DNA of 64,000 nt from Curtobacterium sp. ISL-83 (GTDB lineage: Bacteria; Actinomycetota; Actinomycetes; Actinomycetales; Microbacteriaceae). The stretch is taken from assembly GCF_018613895.1 (NCBI RefSeq), contig NZ_JAGGPH010000007.1, forward strand, positions 186,001 through 250,000. The letters run 5' to 3'. Under the pieces are notes generated by a model that was not told where the DNA came from, searched no databases, and saw only the letters and a program-made list of their open reading frames with translations. Both the position numbers and the translations under genes were made by a program. Positions 33,288-41,784 of this stretch are shown here, piece after piece (position 1 is the stretch's first letter; every line of letters begins with the position of its first letter).

Positions 33288-34130
33288 ATGGCTGATGCGT
33301 TCGACGGGTTCCGGATCGGTGCGGGCTACGCGGTCGTCGAACCGGACCGGCACCGGCCGGGGTCGTTCACCCTGGTGGTCGACGGGACGCCGCAGTCGCA
33401 CGTCGACCTCGAGGACCCGACCCACCTGGCGTTCGAGTACATCCGGCGGATCGGGCACGCGATCGACCTGCTGCCCGCCGGGCCGATCACGGCGCTGCAC
33501 CTCGGCGCGGGCGCGCTGACGCTCCCGCGCTACGTCGCGGTGACCCGGCCCGGCTCCCGGCAGCAGGTCATCGAGCTCGAGCGGGACCTGGTCGACCAGG
33601 TGCGCGAGGTCCTGCCGTTCCCGCGGGGCGCCTCGATCCGGGTGCGGTACGGCGACGCGCGCGAGGTCATGGAGAAGCTGCCCGCCGGCCTCCGCGGCAC
33701 GGTGGACCTGGCGGTCGTCGACGTGTTCGGTGGGGCACGGATCCCCGCGCACGTGACGAGCGTGGAGTTCTACCGGTCCGTCGCGTCGTTCCTGTCGCCG
33801 ACCGGTGTCGTCGCGGTGAACGTGGCCGACGGCGCGGGGTTGGCGTTCGCGCGGGGCCAGGCGTCCACGCTGCAGTCCGTGCTGCCGTCGGTCGCCGCGG
33901 TGGCCGACACCGGGATGCTGAAGGGTCGGCGGTTCGGCAACATCGTGCTGCTCGGGTCGCCGAGCCCGCTGCCGATCGAGGACATGCCGCGGCGGTACTC
34001 GTCCGACCCGATGCCGGCGAAGGTCGTGCACGGTGCCGAGCTGCGGGCCTTCACCGCGGGGGCGCCGATCGTCACGGACGCGACCGCGGTGGCGTCGCCC
34101 GAGCCGAACCGGAGCGTCTTCGGGGGCTGA
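33288..34130 (+). CDS. Spermidine-synthase-like methyltransferase-fold protein
   Basis: 280 residues from the ATG at 33288. Rossmann fold of the polyamine synthase type: LHLGAGALTLPRYVAVTRPG (motif I, about 70-90), VIELERDLVDQVREVL, then RYGDAREVMEKLPAG and the acidic VDLAVVDVFGGARIPAHVTS (about 145). The catalytic Asp of spermidine synthase lies in such a D-V-F/x-D segment, here DVFGG, so true putrescine aminopropyl transfer is doubtful. Commonly annotated as spermidine synthase or fused-MFS-type protein in Actinobacteria. Divergent from the two-component operon. Confidence 0.75.
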   Translation: MADAFDGFRIGAGYAVVEPDRHRPGSFTLVVDGTPQSHVDLEDPTHLAFEYIRRIGHAIDLLPAGPITALHLGAGALTLPRYVAVTRPGSRQQVIELERDLVDQVREVLPFPRGASIRVRYGDAREVMEKLPAGLRGTVDLAVVDVFGGARIPAHVTSVEFYRSVASFLSPTGVVAVNVADGAGLAFARGQASTLQSVLPSVAAVADTGMLKGRRFGNIVLLGSPSPLPIEDMPRRYSSDPMPAKVVHGAELRAFTAGAPIVTDATAVASPEPNRSVFGG

Positions 34131-34195
34131 TCCGTGCGGCGGCGGCTGGCGCGGCGCGGCGCGGCGGCAGCGCGGCGTCCGCGCCCGCGCGCCGT

Positions 34196-34273
34196 CCCGG
34201 TGGTGCGAGGTGGATCGCCCCGTGCGCCGCAGGAACCGAGCACCGGCCGGGCAACGTCGCACCACGCACGACG
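34196..34273. repeat. Dispersed intergenic element, copy 1
   Basis: About 78 nt bounded by GTGGTGCGA and TCGCACCAC in inverted orientation. It aligns over its whole length with 38611-38684 (shared GTGCGAGGT, GATCGC, CGTGCG, GCACCG, TCGCACC). Confidence 0.55.
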
Positions 34274-34364
34274 CACCGGCAGCGCGCCTCGCACCGCACG
34301 GTGTCGAGCGGTCCGCGCCCCGCGCTGCCAGGATGGTCGCGTACGACCGAGCGATGGGAACCCG

Positions 34365-35117
34365 ATGACGAACGACGACCGGAGCAACGAGGACCGGACG
34401 GGCGACGGCCAGCCCCCGCACTGGGGTGCCGCGCGCGACCAGGAGCCACCCCGCTACGGGGAGCGCACCGAGCAGGTCCCGCCGCGGTACGGCGAGCGCA
34501 CCGAGCAGGAAGCGCCCCGCTACGGCGAGCGCACGGACCAGACCCCGCAGTACGGCGAGCAGTACGGGCAGCAGCCAGCGGCGCACCAGTACGGGCAGCA
34601 GTCGGGTGCGCCGACCTGGGGAGACCAGCACCAGGTGCAGCACCAGCCCCAGCACCCGTACGCGGCGTCCGCAGCACCTGCCAACTCCGGCCCGGCGTGG
34701 CAGAGCTACCAGGAGCCGCAGCGGAAGAAGAAGACCCTGGGCGTCATCGCGTTCGTCGTCGCGCTCGTCGCGCTCGCGCTGGCGATCGTCGCGGGCATCG
34801 TCTTCGGCTCCGCGTTCGGCGGGAACGACGCGATCCGCCAGGCGATCATGGACGGGTCGGCGGCCACGCAGTCCGGCCAGGAAGAACTCCAACGCCGCCT
34901 GGCGAACGACCCGGCACTGCTCGCGAGTGCCGGCGGCGGAGGCATCGCCGCGCTCATCGGCACCGTCCTCGGTCTGTGGGCGATCGTGCAGGGCATCATC
35001 GCGATCGTCACGAAGCGGGGCCGCGCCTTCGGCATCATCGCCCTGGTCGTCGCGGTCGTGTCGCCCGTCGTCCTGTACATCACGTTCGCGGTCGCGCTCG
35101 GCAGCCACCTCGCCTGA
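34365..35117 (+). CDS. Membrane protein with RYGERTEQ repeat N-terminus
   Basis: 250 residues. The first ~125 residues are hydrophilic and Gln/Tyr/Pro/Gly-rich, with three 11-residue units R-Y-G-E-R-T-E/D-Q (from residues 30, 41 and 52) and then YGEQYGQQP-type repeats. Three helices follow (TLGVIAFVVALVALALAIVA, GIAALIGTVLGLWAIVQGII, IIALVVAVVSPVVLYITFAV). This pattern of disordered head and small membrane tail (DUF4190-like) is common in Actinobacteria. A hairpin terminator follows. Confidence 0.78.
   Translation: MTNDDRSNEDRTGDGQPPHWGAARDQEPPRYGERTEQVPPRYGERTEQEAPRYGERTDQTPQYGEQYGQQPAAHQYGQQSGAPTWGDQHQVQHQPQHPYAASAAPANSGPAWQSYQEPQRKKKTLGVIAFVVALVALALAIVAGIVFGSAFGGNDAIRQAIMDGSAATQSGQEELQRRLANDPALLASAGGGGIAALIGTVLGLWAIVQGIIAIVTKRGRAFGIIALVVAVVSPVVLYITFAVALGSHLA
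34452..34550 (+). repeat. 33-nt coding tandem repeat
   Basis: Three 33-nt units at 34452, 34485 and 34518 encode the 11-residue RYGERTEQ repeats of the surrounding gene. Confidence 0.8.
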
Positions 35118-35124
35118 CACCGGC

Positions 35125-35164
35125 CAGAACGGCCCGTCCCGCTCGTTCGGGACGGGCCGTTCTG
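35125..35164 (+). terminator. Hairpin terminator
   Basis: A perfect 17-bp stem (35125-35141 with 35148-35164; 6-nt loop) begins 8 nt after the stop of the preceding gene. T-poor tail, as usual for high-GC terminators. Confidence 0.85.
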
Positions 35165-35231
35165 CGTTCCGGACCACCCCCGTGCGCGTGGCACCGCCCG
35201 CTCTCGGGAGACCGCGGTTACCCTCGAACCG

Positions 35232-36065
35232 ATGTCCCTCCCGCCCGACGACCGTCAGAACCCCGACCACGCCGACCGCTCCCGGGAACCGCGCCACGCG
35301 GCTCCCGCAACGGCCGGCGTCAGCCCGGGGAGCACGTTCGCGCCCATCAGCCTGCGCCCGGCCGTCGACGTCGACGTCATCCAGCAGCGCCTGCGGGACC
35401 TCGGGCAGAGCCGGAGCACCGAGGCGCTCGCCGAACGCGCCGAGCTCCTCCGCCTGCTCGGTCGACTGGACGAGTCGCTCGTGATCGCTGAAGAAGTGTT
35501 CCGACTGACGATGTTCACCGGGGAGCGCTCCGACAAGGTCGCCGCACGCATCCGCCGCGCGCACGTGCTGCACGACCTCGGCCGCCACGAGCGTGCCGCG
35601 ACCGAAGCCGCCCTCGCCCGCGGCACCGCCCGGACCGAGGAGTGGCCGGAGCTCGAGGGCGCCGCCGCCGAGCTCGAGGGCTGGTCGCTGTTCGAGCTCT
35701 CCCGCTTCGAGGAGGCCCGTTCGGCGCTGTCCCGCGCCTATGAGGCGTTCCGACAGGCCGGGGCGCCGTCCGAGCGCACCGAGGCGCTCCGCACCGCCGT
35801 CGAGGCCGCCCTCCGCGCGTCGGCGAACCACCCGACCCCGTCCGCCGAGGACCGTCCCCGCACCGCCCGCGAGATCGCCGCCCGCCGTGCCACGGAGGAC
35901 GAGCCGACGACCCGGGTCGCCGAACCCGTCAAGCAGGTCCCGCCGATCCGACGCCGTGTGCTCGGTGCGCCCGATGCCGCCCGCACCGACGCCGACGACA
36001 TCTGGGGCCGGATCGCGACCCGCGCGGCGAAGAAGGGTCAGGCCGACCCCCACGCCGAGCAGTGA
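35232..36065 (+). CDS. TPR-like helical protein, unknown
   Basis: 277 residues. After a disordered head, residues ~45-200 form helical pairs resembling tetratricopeptide repeats (AERAELLRLLGRLDESLVIA, IRRAHVLHDLGRHERAATEA, GWSLFELSRFEEARSALSRA). The C-terminal ~60 residues are charged and low in structure. No enzymatic motif. The stop overlaps the start of the SprT-like gene (GTGA), so the two are coupled; a regulatory or scaffold role is likely but unspecified. Confidence 0.75.
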   Translation: MSLPPDDRQNPDHADRSREPRHAAPATAGVSPGSTFAPISLRPAVDVDVIQQRLRDLGQSRSTEALAERAELLRLLGRLDESLVIAEEVFRLTMFTGERSDKVAARIRRAHVLHDLGRHERAATEAALARGTARTEEWPELEGAAAELEGWSLFELSRFEEARSALSRAYEAFRQAGAPSERTEALRTAVEAALRASANHPTPSAEDRPRTAREIAARRATEDEPTTRVAEPVKQVPPIRRRVLGAPDAARTDADDIWGRIATRAAKKGQADPHAEQ

Positions 36066-36538
36066 CCTCGCTCGAGGCCGTCCGGGCGCGTGCGGAGCAC
36101 CTGATCGCCGCGCACCTCGGCCGCGGCACGTGGAGCTTCGGGTTCGACCACGCGAAGACACGCGCCGGCCAGTGCGACTTCGCGAAGCGCCGCATCACGG
36201 TGAGTCGACACCTGGCCGTCCGCTTCACCGACGAGGACGTCGACCAGGTGCTGCTCCACGAGATCGCCCACGCGCTCGCCGGGGCCCGCGCCGGGCACGG
36301 GCCGACGTGGCGACGCACCGCCGTGGGACTCGGGTACACCGGCTCGCGTCTGCACGACGGGCCGATCGCGAGCGACCTCGCGCCCTGGGTCGGCACGTGC
36401 CCCGCTGGCCACGAGCACTTCCGGTACCGGACCCCGACGCGTCAGCTGGCCTGTGCGCGGTGCTCCCGCCGGTTCGACGCGCGCAACGTGATCACCTGGA
36501 ACCGACGCATCACGCGGGAGCACGCGATTACCGCATGA
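36062..36538 (+). CDS. SprT-like zinc metalloprotease-fold protein
   Basis: 158 residues, GTG start overlapping the previous stop. The zincin motif LLHEIAHALAGARAGHGPTW (about 63-82) has both zinc His, the catalytic Glu and the third downstream His. A C-terminal zinc ribbon is made by C-P-A-G-H and C-A-R-C (near 117 and 139). SprT/Spartan-family members cleave DNA-protein crosslinks in eukaryotes; the bacterial role is less defined. Substrate here is unknown. Confidence 0.85.
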   Translation: MTSLEAVRARAEHLIAAHLGRGTWSFGFDHAKTRAGQCDFAKRRITVSRHLAVRFTDEDVDQVLLHEIAHALAGARAGHGPTWRRTAVGLGYTGSRLHDGPIASDLAPWVGTCPAGHEHFRYRTPTRQLACARCSRRFDARNVITWNRRITREHAITA

Positions 36539-36585
36539 TCGGCCCGAGGCTCGGAGGCGCGCCGGTAACCCGTTAGCCTGGGCGG

Positions 36586-37281
36586 ATGCACACGGGGCAG
36601 CACATCCGGACCGACGCCGGTTCCTCCTGGTTCTTCGACGCCGGCCGGATCGCCCTGGACTTCGCGCACACCGGCGGGTTCGCCGACGACCCCGACCACC
36701 GTCGGCCACGTGCCCAGCTCGGAGAGCTCCTGGCGACGCCGGCCGACCTCGACGAGTGGCTGAGCGACCACACCGAGCCGATCGACGTCGGTGCGGGGGC
36801 CCGCGAGCTGCAGGACGCACGGGCACTCCGCGCGGCGATCGCCCGGTTGGCCGTCGCCGCCGCTCCGGCACCGACCGCCGGCGCAGCCGAGCGCACCGCC
36901 GTCGCGGCGGGTCTCCGGGCCGGAGCCGGGCGCACGCGCCCCGCGCCCGACGACATCGACACCGTCAACCTGTTCGCCGCCCTGCCGGACGTGCCCCCGA
37001 GCCTCCCGGGCGGCCGCCGCCGGGCCGGAGCCAACCGCGTCCGACTGGCCCAGGCACTGTCGAGCGTCGCACGCGACGCCGTCGCGCTGTTCACTGAGGT
37101 CGGCTTCGACGACGTCGAGGCCGACGGCCGACCCACGCGGCTGAGCCGCTGCTCCGCCGAGGACTGCGGCCTCGTGTTCTACGACTCCTCGCGCGGCGGG
37201 ACGCGGCGCTGGTGCTCGATGCAGCGATGCGGGAACCGGGCGAAGGTGCGGGCGCACCGAGCACGCCAGGCCATCGCCTGA
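36586..37281 (+). CDS. CGNR zinc-finger / ABATE-domain regulator
   Basis: 231 residues. An N-terminal stress-induced ABATE domain (FFDAGRIALDFAHTGG, about 15-30) and a C-terminal CGNR finger with the order C-x4-C (SRCSAEDCGLVFYD) and W-C-S-M-Q-R-C-G-N-R-AKVRAHR. This finger is probably DNA-binding; many CGNR proteins are transcription factors. It lies directly upstream of mntH (49-nt gap), in the same direction. Confidence 0.9.
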   Translation: MHTGQHIRTDAGSSWFFDAGRIALDFAHTGGFADDPDHRRPRAQLGELLATPADLDEWLSDHTEPIDVGAGARELQDARALRAAIARLAVAAAPAPTAGAAERTAVAAGLRAGAGRTRPAPDDIDTVNLFAALPDVPPSLPGGRRRAGANRVRLAQALSSVARDAVALFTEVGFDDVEADGRPTRLSRCSAEDCGLVFYDSSRGGTRRWCSMQRCGNRAKVRAHRARQAIA

Positions 37282-37304
37282 CCAGAACGCCACGACGAAA
37301 CACT

Positions 37305-37324
37305 GGATTCGGCACGCCGAATCC
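37305..37324. promoter_or_regulatory. Palindromic operator upstream of mntH (MntR-like)
   Basis: GGATTCGGC-AC-GCCGAATCC is a perfect 9-bp inverted repeat ending 6 nt before the first mntH ATG. The core TTCGGCnnGCCGAA resembles actinobacterial MntR boxes of the TTxGGCnnGCCxAA form. Position fits repression of the transporter when manganese is plentiful (inference). Confidence 0.6.
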
Positions 37325-37330
37325 TCTGGC

Positions 37331-38596
37331 ATGCTGGACGGCGTGACCGACACCGCTGCCGGGCCGTCCGCCCCCGCACAGACCCCGCGGAAGCGCGCTG
37401 CCGGTCTGACGCTCCTCGGTCCGGCGTTCGTCGCGGCGATCGCCTACGTCGACCCCGGCAACGTCGCGGCGAACCTGACCGCCGGCGCCCGGTACGGGTA
37501 CCTGCTGCTCTGGGTCCTCGTCGCGGCGAACGCGAGCGCGGTCGTCGTCCAGTACCTCTCCGCGAAGCTCGGCGTCGTCACCGGCAAGTCCCTGCCGGAG
37601 CACCTCGGCCTGCGGATGCGGCGCGCACCCCGGCTGCTCTTCTGGGCGCAGGCCGAGATCGTGGCGGCCGCGACCGACATCGCCGAGGTCATCGGCGGGG
37701 CGCTGGCCCTGCACCTGCTGTTCGGGCTGCCCCTCGTCGCCGGCGGGGTGGTCACGGGGGTGGTCTCGATGGCGGTCCTCACCCTGCAGAGCCGTCGCGG
37801 CACCCGGACGTTCGAGGCGGTCGTCACCGGGATGCTCGCGATCCTGACCGTCGGGTTCTGCGCCGGGCTGTTCGTCGCGCAGGTGTCGCCGGCGGACCTG
37901 CTCGGCGGGATCGTGCCGCGCTTCGACGGGTCCGGGTCGGTGATGCTCGCGGCCTCGATGCTCGGCGCGACGGTGATGCCGCACGCGGTGTACCTGCACT
38001 CCGCGCTCGCGCGTGACCGGCACGGGGACGTCCCCGCCGGACCCGAGCGCCGACGGGTCCTCACGGCGACCCGGTGGGACGTGGCCCTGGCCCTCGTCGT
38101 CGCCGGGGGCGTCAACATCTGCATGCTCGTGCTCGCCGCGACGACGCTGCCGGGTGTGGCCGGGACGGACTCGATCCCCGGGGCGCAACACGCGATCGCC
38201 GAGCACGTCGGGCCGGTCGTCGGCGTCCTGTTCGCGGTGGGGTTGCTCGCGTCCGGGCTCGCCTCGACCTCGGTGGGGTGCATGGCGGGGGCGGAGATCA
38301 TGCACGGGCTGCTGCACGTGCGGATCCCGCTGCTCGCTCGGCGTGTGATCACGCTCGTCCCGGCGGTCGTGCTGCTCGCCCTGGACGCCGACGCGACGAT
38401 GCTGCTCGTGGTGAGCCAGGTGGTGCTGAGCTTCGGGATCGCCTTCGCGATCGTGCCGCTGGTGGTCTACACGTCGCGGCGGAGCGTGATGGGGAGCGAC
38501 GTCAACGCCGTGGGCACCCGGGTGGTGGCGGCGCTCATCGCGGTGGTCATCGTCGCGCTGAACGTCACGCTCATCGTGCTGACGCTGGCGGGGTGA
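37331..38596 (+). CDS. mntH: Nramp-type divalent metal transporter (manganese/iron)
   Basis: 421 residues, proton-coupled Mn2+ (and Fe2+) importer with about 11 helices. The helix 1 metal-binding motif DPGN is present in AAIAYVDPGNVAANLTAG (about 37-54). The helix 6 motif MPHAVYLHSAL (normal MPHN) has Ala where Asn is usual, but Met-Pro-His is kept (about 215). The start may be ATG 37331 or GTG 37343; neither has a strong ribosome site. The operator just upstream argues for metal control. Confidence 0.93.
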   Translation: MLDGVTDTAAGPSAPAQTPRKRAAGLTLLGPAFVAAIAYVDPGNVAANLTAGARYGYLLLWVLVAANASAVVVQYLSAKLGVVTGKSLPEHLGLRMRRAPRLLFWAQAEIVAAATDIAEVIGGALALHLLFGLPLVAGGVVTGVVSMAVLTLQSRRGTRTFEAVVTGMLAILTVGFCAGLFVAQVSPADLLGGIVPRFDGSGSVMLAASMLGATVMPHAVYLHSALARDRHGDVPAGPERRRVLTATRWDVALALVVAGGVNICMLVLAATTLPGVAGTDSIPGAQHAIAEHVGPVVGVLFAVGLLASGLASTSVGCMAGAEIMHGLLHVRIPLLARRVITLVPAVVLLALDADATMLLVVSQVVLSFGIAFAIVPLVVYTSRRSVMGSDVNAVGTRVVAALIAVVIVALNVTLIVLTLAG

Positions 38597-38610
38597 GCGT
38601 CGGGGCTGGG

Positions 38611-38684
38611 CCCGGTGCGAGGTCGATCGCTTCGTGCGTGGTGACGACCGCGCACCGGGCCAGCTGTCTCGCACCGAGCGAGAC
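38611..38684. repeat. Dispersed intergenic element, copy 2
   Basis: About 74 nt between mntH and the DUF427 gene, bounded by GGTGCGAG and CTCGCACC in inverted orientation. About 70% identical by eye to 34196-34273. Confidence 0.55.
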
Positions 38685-38697
38685 GACCGCCGCCTGG

Positions 38698-39000
38698 CTA
38701 CTCGACGACCTTGACGTCCTTCCAGAACGCCACGTAGCCGGAGTAGTCCTTGCCCACGCGGTCGAACGACGTCGGGATCGGCGTCGGGTACGACCACGCA
38801 CGGTCCTGCAGCGCCTGCCCGTCCACGTTCACCGTGAAGTACTGGGTGTCGCCCTTCCACGGGCAGTGGTACTGCGTGGGGCTTTCGGTGAGGAGCTCGG
38901 TCTTCACGCTCGACGGCGGGAAGTACCAGTTGCCCTCGATCTGGATGAGGTCCTCCTTCGAGGCCTCTGCGATGACGGTGTCTCCGACGACTGCCTTCAT
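38698..39000 (-). CDS. DUF427 protein
   Basis: 100 residues, single DUF427 domain with family hallmarks WYFPPSSVK (near 26), YHCPWKGDTQYFTV (near 43) and AWSYPTPIP (near 68). Common in Actinobacteria; biochemical role unknown. The end WKDVKVVE is typical. Confidence 0.92.
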   Translation of the reverse strand: MKAVVGDTVIAEASKEDLIQIEGNWYFPPSSVKTELLTESPTQYHCPWKGDTQYFTVNVDGQALQDRAWSYPTPIPTSFDRVGKDYSGYVAFWKDVKVVE

Positions 39001-39066
39001 GACGGTGCTCCTTCGTTCGTTGGGGCCCCGCGTCGGGTGACGCGTCTCCCGTGACGAGTGGGAACG

Positions 39067-39678
39067 CTACGCCCGGCGCCCGGATTCCCGCAGGACGACG
39101 AGTTCCGGTCCGGCGGCGAGCGCCCCGTGGACGGCGTCACGGCCCACCGCTGCACCGCTCTCGGAGGCGCTGACGAGGTGCTTCACGGCCCGTCGGAGTC
39201 CGGAGTACGCCGCACACGCCGCGGCCGCCTCGGGCGAGGTGTGGTCGATCCCGATGACGGCGAGCGCGTCGACCAGGGCGCCGGCGGCGAGGAGGTCCTC
39301 GACGGCGAAGTCGGGAGCGTCCGGAGCGTCGGTGCCCTCCCCCGCGTCCTCCGCGACGTCCGAGGCGCCCGCGTGGTCGCGTCCGGCGGCGACGATCGCG
39401 ACGACGCACCGGTCGCCCAGTGCGGCCTGGAGGCGCGTGACCCGCTCCGCCACGGCCGTCGCGTTGCCGAGGTGGCCGAGCACGACCTCCGGCCCGTCCG
39501 GCAGGTGCGCCGTGACCGTGCGGAGGGCCGCGTTCCGGAGTCGGGGGCCCGCTGCGTGCACATCCCCGGGGAGCACGTCGACCCAGACGAGCAGGTGCGC
39601 GTCGGCGCCGATCCGTGCAGCACCCGTGCGCCCCCACGCGAAGCGGACCTGGTACTGCTGCTGGGAAGGTACGGCCAC
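39067..39678 (-). CDS. 2-phosphosulfolactate phosphatase (ComB)-like protein
   Basis: 203 residues from a GTG at 39678. The N-terminus QQQYQVRFAWGRTGAARIGA and the following LLVWVDVLPG resemble the actinobacterial ComB-like family, whose archetype dephosphorylates 2-phosphosulfolactate. Its ACAAYSGLRRAVKHLVSASE C-terminal part also fits (family form: S-x-xG-x-E-L). The DVLPG segment lacks the usual R-x-S/T residues after DVL, so activity is uncertain. Divergent from a GNAT gene. Confidence 0.6.
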   Translation of the reverse strand: MAVPSQQQYQVRFAWGRTGAARIGADAHLLVWVDVLPGDVHAAGPRLRNAALRTVTAHLPDGPEVVLGHLGNATAVAERVTRLQAALGDRCVVAIVAAGRDHAGASDVAEDAGEGTDAPDAPDFAVEDLLAAGALVDALAVIGIDHTSPEAAAACAAYSGLRRAVKHLVSASESGAAVGRDAVHGALAAGPELVVLRESGRRA

Positions 39679-39773
39679 CGGTCCACGATAACCGGCGTCC
39701 AGCACCTGATCTTCTCCACAGATCGCGACCGCTCGGCTCGTCACCAGGGCGGGCGACCGTAGGATTCCATGCC

Positions 39774-40406
39774 ATGGAGATCGCCCCCGCACCCACCCTG
39801 ACCGGCGACCGCGTGACGCTCGAACCACTGGAACACGAGCACGCGGACGACCTGCGGGCGGCGGTCGCGGACGGCGACCTGTGGCGGACCTGGTACACCT
39901 CGATCCCGGCCCCGGCGGAGGTCGACGCCGAGATCGACCGGCGCCTCGCGGAGCACGCCGCGGGCCGGATGGTGCCGTTCGCGGTGCGCGACCGACCGAC
40001 CGGCCGGGTCGTCGGGGCGACGACCTTCCTGAACATCGACGCGACGAACCGCCGGGTCGAGATCGGCGCCACGTTCCTGGCGAAGGCGTCCCAGCGGTCG
40101 GGGATCAACACCGAGTCGAAGCTGCTCCTGCTCTCGCACGCGTTCGAGACGTGGGAGTGCATCGCCGTCGAGTTCCGGACGCACTGGCACAACCTGCAGT
40201 CCCGCGCCGCGATCGCCGCCCTGGGCGCGAAGCAGGACGGCGTCCTCCGCAACCACTCCATCGGTCGTGACGGCACCCTCCGTGACACCGTCGTGTTCTC
40301 GATCACCGCCTCGGAGTGGCCGACGGTCCGGCTGTCCCTGTCCGAGCGGCTGCGCAAGCACGACCGGGCCGAGGGGTCGCGGCGGCGGGCGGCACGGCAC
40401 GCCTGA
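39774..40406 (+). CDS. GNAT acetyltransferase (RimJ/RimL-like)
   Basis: 210 residues. Acetyltransf_3 type: GDRVTLEPLEHEHADDLRAA at 11-30, RVVGATTFLNIDATNRRVEI (about 78-97), a pyrophosphate-loop region around AKASQRSGINTESKLLLLSH and the ending FRTHWHNLQSRAAIAALGAK. The loop is S-Q-R-S-G-I-N rather than the usual Q-R-R-G-x-G, but this variant is common in the subfamily. Likely modifies a small molecule or protein N-terminus; substrate unknown. Confidence 0.85.
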   Translation: MEIAPAPTLTGDRVTLEPLEHEHADDLRAAVADGDLWRTWYTSIPAPAEVDAEIDRRLAEHAAGRMVPFAVRDRPTGRVVGATTFLNIDATNRRVEIGATFLAKASQRSGINTESKLLLLSHAFETWECIAVEFRTHWHNLQSRAAIAALGAKQDGVLRNHSIGRDGTLRDTVVFSITASEWPTVRLSLSERLRKHDRAEGSRRRAARHA

Positions 40407-40411
40407 CCGCG

Positions 40412-40447
40412 CTGACCCGGCTGACCCGGCTGACCCGGCTGACCCGG
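40412..40447 (+). repeat. Four tandem 9-nt units
   Basis: CTGACCCGG repeated four times without change, 5 nt after the acetyltransferase stop. Simple slippage repeat; if read in frame 1 it encodes L-T-R. Confidence 0.9.
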
Positions 40448-40489
40448 CTGCACCTCGGCGTCCCAGCGGTCCCGGGTAGCGTCGCGCCC

Positions 40490-40972
40490 ATGCACGTGGG
40501 TCTCCGGATCGTCCTCGATGCGCCGGTCGACGCCGTGCGCGACGCCCTCCTCTCGCCGTCGGTGATGGTCGCCGTGACCAAGCCGTTCCTGGTGTACCGG
40601 TCGCGGTCACCGGAGGGCTTCCCCGAACGGTGGACACCGGGTGCCCCGCACCCGATCACGGCGAGCGCGTTCGGGCTGCTGCCGAGCGGGGACACGCACG
40701 TCGACCTCGACCTGTACGAGGTGCACGGCATCCCCGTGCAGCGCGACAACGGCGGGGGGACGTCGGGGTTGTTCGGTCGGATGACCATGCAGCACCGGAT
40801 GGCCACCGTCGACCGCGGGGACGGCACGACGATGCTCATCGACCGGCTGTCCTACCGGATGCGGCCCTGGGTCCTCGGCGTCGCGCTCTGGCCGGGCATG
40901 TGGGTGATCTGGCAGTGGCGGGCCCTGCGCATGCGTGCGCTCGCTCCCACGTGGCGGACGCGCGCCTCCTGA
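40490..40972 (+). CDS. Possible SRPBCC-fold protein, unknown
   Basis: 160 residues. The start HVGLRIVLDAPVDAVRDALL and following S-V-M-V-A-V-T pattern resemble the ligand-pocket START/SRPBCC family entry. The middle (SGDTHVDLDLYEVHGIPVQR) and the end (LGVALWPGMWVIWQWRALRM) with a hydrophobic helix fit that family, but no catalytic or binding residue can be named. Confidence 0.7.
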   Translation: MHVGLRIVLDAPVDAVRDALLSPSVMVAVTKPFLVYRSRSPEGFPERWTPGAPHPITASAFGLLPSGDTHVDLDLYEVHGIPVQRDNGGGTSGLFGRMTMQHRMATVDRGDGTTMLIDRLSYRMRPWVLGVALWPGMWVIWQWRALRMRALAPTWRTRAS

Positions 40973-41138
40973 CGGTGGCGCCGCCGCGACTCCCCGCTGA
41001 CGGTCCGTGCTCGGTGGGGTGCGCTCGCGGACCGGCACCGCGCCTCCCGGCCGACGACGGTTCCGACGGCGGGACCGACGGCGAGTCGCTGCGCCGTGGC
41101 GCTGGCGCGGGTGCGTCACGCGGGCGTACGCTCGCACC

Positions 41139-41774
41139 GTGAGCCAGACGCAGCCGGCAACCGACCGCGTGCACAGCACGCTCGCCACCGTGGACTGGCG
41201 TCGGATGACCTTCGACCTGTACCGCCGGGTCCGGGCCACGCCCGATCCGGAGACGGCGCACGCGCTCTGGCGCGAGACGCGGGACGCGATGTTCGGGGAG
41301 CACCCGGCGAGCCCCCTCCTCGACGAGGACGCCCGTGACTTCGAAGCGCTCCCGGTTCCGGACTACGACCCGTCCTGGCGTTTCCACGCACGCATCGAGG
41401 CCACGGAGCCGGCGAGCATGGACGTCGAGACCGGAACCGACGGCATCGTGCACTTCGACCGTCTCGGAGCGGTCCGGCTGCCGGGCATCGGTTCGCTCGA
41501 CGTGTGGTCGCACGGCGGGTACGCCGGGGGCGTGTTCATCCCCGTCAAGGACGCCAGTGCCGGCAAGGCCCGCGGGACCTACGGCGGTGGACGGTACCTG
41601 ATCGACACGATCAAGGGCGCCGACCTCGGGGGCGAGGACGCCGAGATCGTCCTCGACTTCAACTTCGCGTACAACCCGTCGTGCGCGTACGACCCGGCGT
41701 GGGCGTGCCCGCTCGCGCCGCCCGGCAACACCGTCGACGTGCCGATCCCGGTCGGCGAGCAGTACGACTTCTAG
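41139..41774 (+). CDS. DUF1684 protein
   Basis: 211 residues from a GTG at 41139. The family marks are WRFHARIEA, the central GTYGGGRYLIDTIKGADLGG (about 148-167) and the C-terminal LDFNFAYNPSCAYDPAWACP LAPP with paired Cys and N-P-S-C-A-Y. Members are frequently found in Actinobacteria; function unknown. It is followed 10 nt later by a small GntR regulator, so they may be one unit. Confidence 0.9.
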   Translation: MSQTQPATDRVHSTLATVDWRRMTFDLYRRVRATPDPETAHALWRETRDAMFGEHPASPLLDEDARDFEALPVPDYDPSWRFHARIEATEPASMDVETGTDGIVHFDRLGAVRLPGIGSLDVWSHGGYAGGVFIPVKDASAGKARGTYGGGRYLIDTIKGADLGGEDAEIVLDFNFAYNPSCAYDPAWACPLAPPGNTVDVPIPVGEQYDF

Positions 41775-41784
41775 GGTGGTCCAC

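Noticed and set aside
40412..40447. Functional regulatory repeat
   Set aside because: A perfect 9-nt slippage repeat between two genes, best explained as simple replication slippage.
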